Shown here: piece after piece, positions 61,707 through 64,000 of the stretch
Layout of the letters: the number at the start of each line of letters is the position of its first letter
How positions within the stretch are numbered: the first letter of the stretch is position 1
Assembly (NCBI GenBank): GCA_964420605.1
Contig: CAYQUC010000004.1
Location: forward strand, 1-64,000
Source: CAYQUC01 sp964420605
GTDB taxonomy: Bacteria > Pseudomonadota > Gammaproteobacteria > UBA6429 > Thiohalophilaceae
Direction: 5' to 3'
Length of the DNA: 64,000 nucleotides
Position numbers and translations under genes: made by a program
The notes under the pieces: model-generated
Seen by the model: the letters and a program-made list of their open reading frames with translations, nothing else
Told to the model about the DNA's origin: nothing
Databases searched by the model: none

Positions 61707-63026
61707 CTAGTTATTTTGAATTTTATCTCGCCACTGTTTAGCGGCTTGCAGTAATCCTGATAAGTCTAGGGTTGTTAATTCTCTATCGCGAAGTAAATGT
61801 GCGCCGTTGACCCAAACGTGTTTGACTTGTTCTCGTGTACTTGAGTAAATTATCTGTGAGACAGGGTGATAAAGTGGTTGAGTTTCAATGGTATTTAAAT
61901 CTATGGCAACAATATCGGCAGATTTGGACACTTCAATTGAGCCTATGCTATCTTCAAGACCCAGTGCTTTGGCACCATTTATTGTCGCGATTCGTAAAAT
62001 TTGTTCAGCGTTTACTGCTTTTGCGTCTTGTGCAACCATTTTTGCGATTAGTGCAGATGTGCGCATTTCTCCGATCATATCAAGATCGTTATTACTTGCT
62101 GCACCATCAGTACCTAATGCGATATTAATGTCATTATCTAATAGTTTTTGAATAGGGCTAAAACCACTGGCTAATTTAAGGTTGGATTCAGGGCAGTGGA
62201 CTATATTGATGCCGTTATTTGCTGCTAAGTTAATATCATCAGCATTCACATGGGTCATGTGTGACGCTATTAATCGAGGTGATAGCAAGCCAAGCCTATT
62301 TAATCGCTCAATCGGGCGCATCTCGTGTATTTTAATAGACTCATTTATTTCAAACTCGGTTTCGTGTAAGTGAATTTGAACTGGAATATCTAACTCATCT
62401 GCTAACATGGATAGCCTTTTAAGAGCATCGTCGGATACTGTGTAAGGAGCATGTGGCGCAAATGAGGTTTTGATTAAACTGTGGTGTCGCAGCTTGTCAT
62501 GTAGTGCTAAACCTTTATTTAGATATTCAGTTTCACTTTGAGCATATGCTGATGGAAAGTTAATAAGAATTAGGCCCAGCATTGCACGTATTCCAGATTG
62601 ATCCACAGCAGCAGCAGTATGTTCAGGAAAAAAATACATATCGCTAAAACAGGTGGTACCACCACGTAACATTTCGGCAATTGCGATTTGACTACCGGTG
62701 AAGACAAATTCGGGGCTTACCCATTTGGATTCTGCCGGCCAAATATGGTTGTTTAACCAGTCCATTAGGGGTAAATCATCGCCCAGTCCACGTAATAATG
62801 TCATTGGGCTATGCCCATGACAGTTTATTAAGCCAGGTATAATAGCGTGATTTGCTAAATGATATTCGGCGTTTGCTTGATATTGGCTATGAGCGTTGGC
62901 TGTTTTTACCAGAGCTAGAATTTTTCCATCGTTAATGGCAATGGAGTGCTCGTGTAAAATATCATTATTATTGTTAACTGTAATAATCCAGTCAGCATGG
63001 ATTAATGTGTCAATTGTCTGAGTCAT
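61707..63026 (-). CDS. mtaD: 5-methylthioadenosine/S-adenosylhomocysteine deaminase
   Basis: A 439-residue amidohydrolase (TRZ/ATZ family). Metal and active-site motifs: NCHGHSPMTLLRGLGDDLP, HLHETEFE, SHMTHVN and ALGTDGAASNNDLDM. It deaminates methylthioadenosine to methylthioinosine. The gene order mtaD-ubiG-mupP upstream of gyrA matches P. aeruginosa PA3170. With mtnP and hpt it gives an MTA-to-IMP route. Confidence 0.93.
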   Translation of the reverse strand: MTQTIDTLIHADWIITVNNNNDILHEHSIAINDGKILALVKTANAHSQYQANAEYHLANHAIIPGLINCHGHSPMTLLRGLGDDLPLMDWLNNHIWPAESKWVSPEFVFTGSQIAIAEMLRGGTTCFSDMYFFPEHTAAAVDQSGIRAMLGLILINFPSAYAQSETEYLNKGLALHDKLRHHSLIKTSFAPHAPYTVSDDALKRLSMLADELDIPVQIHLHETEFEINESIKIHEMRPIERLNRLGLLSPRLIASHMTHVNADDINLAANNGINIVHCPESNLKLASGFSPIQKLLDNDINIALGTDGAASNNDLDMIGEMRTSALIAKMVAQDAKAVNAEQILRIATINGAKALGLEDSIGSIEVSKSADIVAIDLNTIETQPLYHPVSQIIYSSTREQVKHVWVNGAHLLRDRELTTLDLSGLLQAAKQWRDKIQNN

Positions 63027-63344
63027 AGCAATAGAAACTACATGAAAATCTATGTGTTTGACAAGTAATTGTCGTCAGTTAGTTTCTGAGTTGAAAATTA
63101 CCTATTTAATGAGTGGCTAGTCGGCTCGTTTGGTAAGAGATACTTTTTTTAGAATAAATGACTTTATGACAAAGTTAAATGAAGTGCTGGCGATTAATTT
63201 TTTATAAAAACGTAATTATCCGAGTTTAAAAATGACAATAATAAAATAAACCCAGTACTTTTTAAGTCTCAAACACAAAATCAACAGGAGTCTCTTAAAA
63301 TCGCTCTCAAGGGTGATTGTACATAGCTAGTTCACTTCACTTTA
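63027..63344. other. Intergenic region upstream of gyrA and mtaD
   Basis: Divergent promoter region of mtaD and gyrA. A short GACAA-GTAA-TTGTC hairpin lies at 63060-63073. No ORF or RNA gene is recognised. Confidence 0.4.
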
Positions 63345-63353
63345 TGGTATAAT
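63345..63353 (+). promoter_or_regulatory. Candidate extended -10 promoter of gyrA
   Basis: TGGTATAAT is a perfect TGn-TATAAT extended -10 element, about 70 bases upstream of the gyrA ATG. No matching -35 is seen at 17 bases, which extended -10 promoters do not need. Confidence 0.55.
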
Positions 63354-63421
63354 TTGACCTTTAAAATGCGCTTAAACAGCATGTTCCCAATTATAAATTA
63401 AATACGATAAAAGTTACCGAA

Positions 63422-64000
63422 ATGATTGATTTTGCAAAGGAAGTCCTCCCGATAAATATCGAAGAGGAAATGAAACAATCCTATCTCGATTATGCCATGA
63501 GTGTGATTGTAGGGCGTGCCTTACCCGATGTTAGAGATGGGCTTAAGCCGGTACATCGTAGGGTACTTTTTGCGATGCAAGAACTTGGCAATGAGTGGAA
63601 TAAGCCTTATAAAAAATCTGCACGTGTTGTTGGTGATGTGATTGGTAAATACCATCCGCACGGCGACACTGCTGTCTATGACACCATCGTTCGAATGGCG
63701 CAACCCTTTTCGTTGCGTTACATGTTAATTGATGGCCAAGGTAACTTTGGTTCAGTTGATGGTGATTCACCGGCTGCAATGCGATATACCGAAGTTCGTA
63801 TGTCCAAAATTGCACATCAATTATTATCTGATCTTGATAAAGATACAGTCGATTTTGCTTCAAACTACGATGACTCTGAACAAGAGCCGGTAATCATGCC
63901 GACCCGAATTCCTAATTTATTAGTTAATGGTTCTTCTGGTATTGCTGTTGGTATGGCAACCAATATACCACCGCATAACTTAACTGAAATTATAAACGCT
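63422..64000 (+). CDS. gyrA: DNA gyrase subunit A (partial, runs off the window)
   Basis: The first 193 codons of GyrA from the ATG at 63422. The winged-helix and active site are seen: GRALPDVRDGLKPVHRRVLF, KYHPHGDTAVYDTIVRMAQP and the catalytic Tyr at 122 (AAMRYTEVRMSK). The quinolone-resistance region has Thr at position 83 and Asp at 87 in E. coli numbering. The gene continues beyond 64000. No strong Shine-Dalgarno precedes the ATG. Confidence 0.96.
   Translation, partial: MIDFAKEVLPINIEEEMKQSYLDYAMSVIVGRALPDVRDGLKPVHRRVLFAMQELGNEWNKPYKKSARVVGDVIGKYHPHGDTAVYDTIVRMAQPFSLRYMLIDGQGNFGSVDGDSPAAMRYTEVRMSKIAHQLLSDLDKDTVDFASNYDDSEQEPVIMPTRIPNLLVNGSSGIAVGMATNIPPHNLTEIINA

Noticed and set aside
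61835..62151. Two plus-strand frames inside mtaD
   Set aside because: Antisense shadows of a conserved amidohydrolase.
1..64000. tRNA or rRNA genes, phage genes or a defence island
   Set aside because: I read for tRNA T-loop and anticodon patterns, integrases, and restriction or defence families, and found none that I could support apart from the FitAB pair.

Overview
The window is AT-rich chromosomal DNA from a free-living gammaproteobacterium. This is shown by rpoS next to surE-pcm-nlpD, an AlgU/MucABCD-type sigma-E cluster beside nadB, sdhCDAB followed by sdhE, the lepA-lepB-rnc-era-recO-pdxJ-acpS string, and the mtaD-ubiG-mupP-yciK group beside gyrA, an arrangement I know from Pseudomonas. 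I cannot name the genus. Coding is dense, with many 1-11 base overlaps between consecutive genes. I see no tRNA, rRNA, CRISPR array, prophage or insertion sequence.

Layout. Bases 1-10600 are accessory: a FitAB-type toxin-antitoxin pair, a secreted protein with seven calcium-loop-like repeats, a PhoA alkaline phosphatase with a good Pho box, a decayed multicopper oxidase copy, a periplasmic metallo-beta-lactamase-fold protein, a DUF481 barrel, an intact Tat-exported multicopper oxidase, a cytochrome P460, and an ECF sigma/anti-sigma pair. Bases 10600-15800 hold an Smr protein, surE-pcm-yqaA-nlpD-rpoS and a Mth938-like protein. Bases 15900-25200 hold alaC-hom-thrC (the homoserine and threonine branch), an RpfE-like protein, recJ, prfB with its programmed frameshift, and lysS. 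Bases 25200-38800 hold an unusual SRPBCC/PLA2-like fusion, an HDOD protein, ygfZ, the succinate dehydrogenase operon with sdhE and a YgfX-like gene, nadB, and rpoE-rseABC-mucD-glutaredoxin. Bases 38850-45260 are the lepA-to-acpS operon. Bases 45270-54840 hold a stand-alone GacS/BarA-type Hpt domain, cysM, rlmD, a CYTH protein, an L,D-transpeptidase, nagZ, an MscS channel, a DsrE-like protein, hpt, mtnP, csiV, def and a small Ycf46-N-like protein. Bases 54950-64000 hold a diguanylate cyclase, yciK, the squalene genes hpnCDE, mupP, ubiG, mtaD and the start of gyrA.

How the genes work together. MtaD, MtnP and Hpt make a complete route from methylthioadenosine through methylthioinosine and hypoxanthine to IMP. 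NagZ and MupP both belong to peptidoglycan recycling. HpnCDE convert farnesyl diphosphate to squalene, but no cyclase gene is present here. RpoE-RseABC-MucD form the envelope stress circuit, and RpoS and the ECF pair add further stress control.

The most interesting signals are: an A10 tract exactly at a domain junction, where either one-base slip gives an immediate stop; a two-block upstream element shared by the metallo-beta-lactamase and multicopper oxidase genes, next to a decayed oxidase copy; the orphan Hpt domain at a locus where a GacS/BarA hybrid kinase is often found; and the squalene genes set inside the mupP-yciK group. I do not see a convincing new defence or biosynthetic system.
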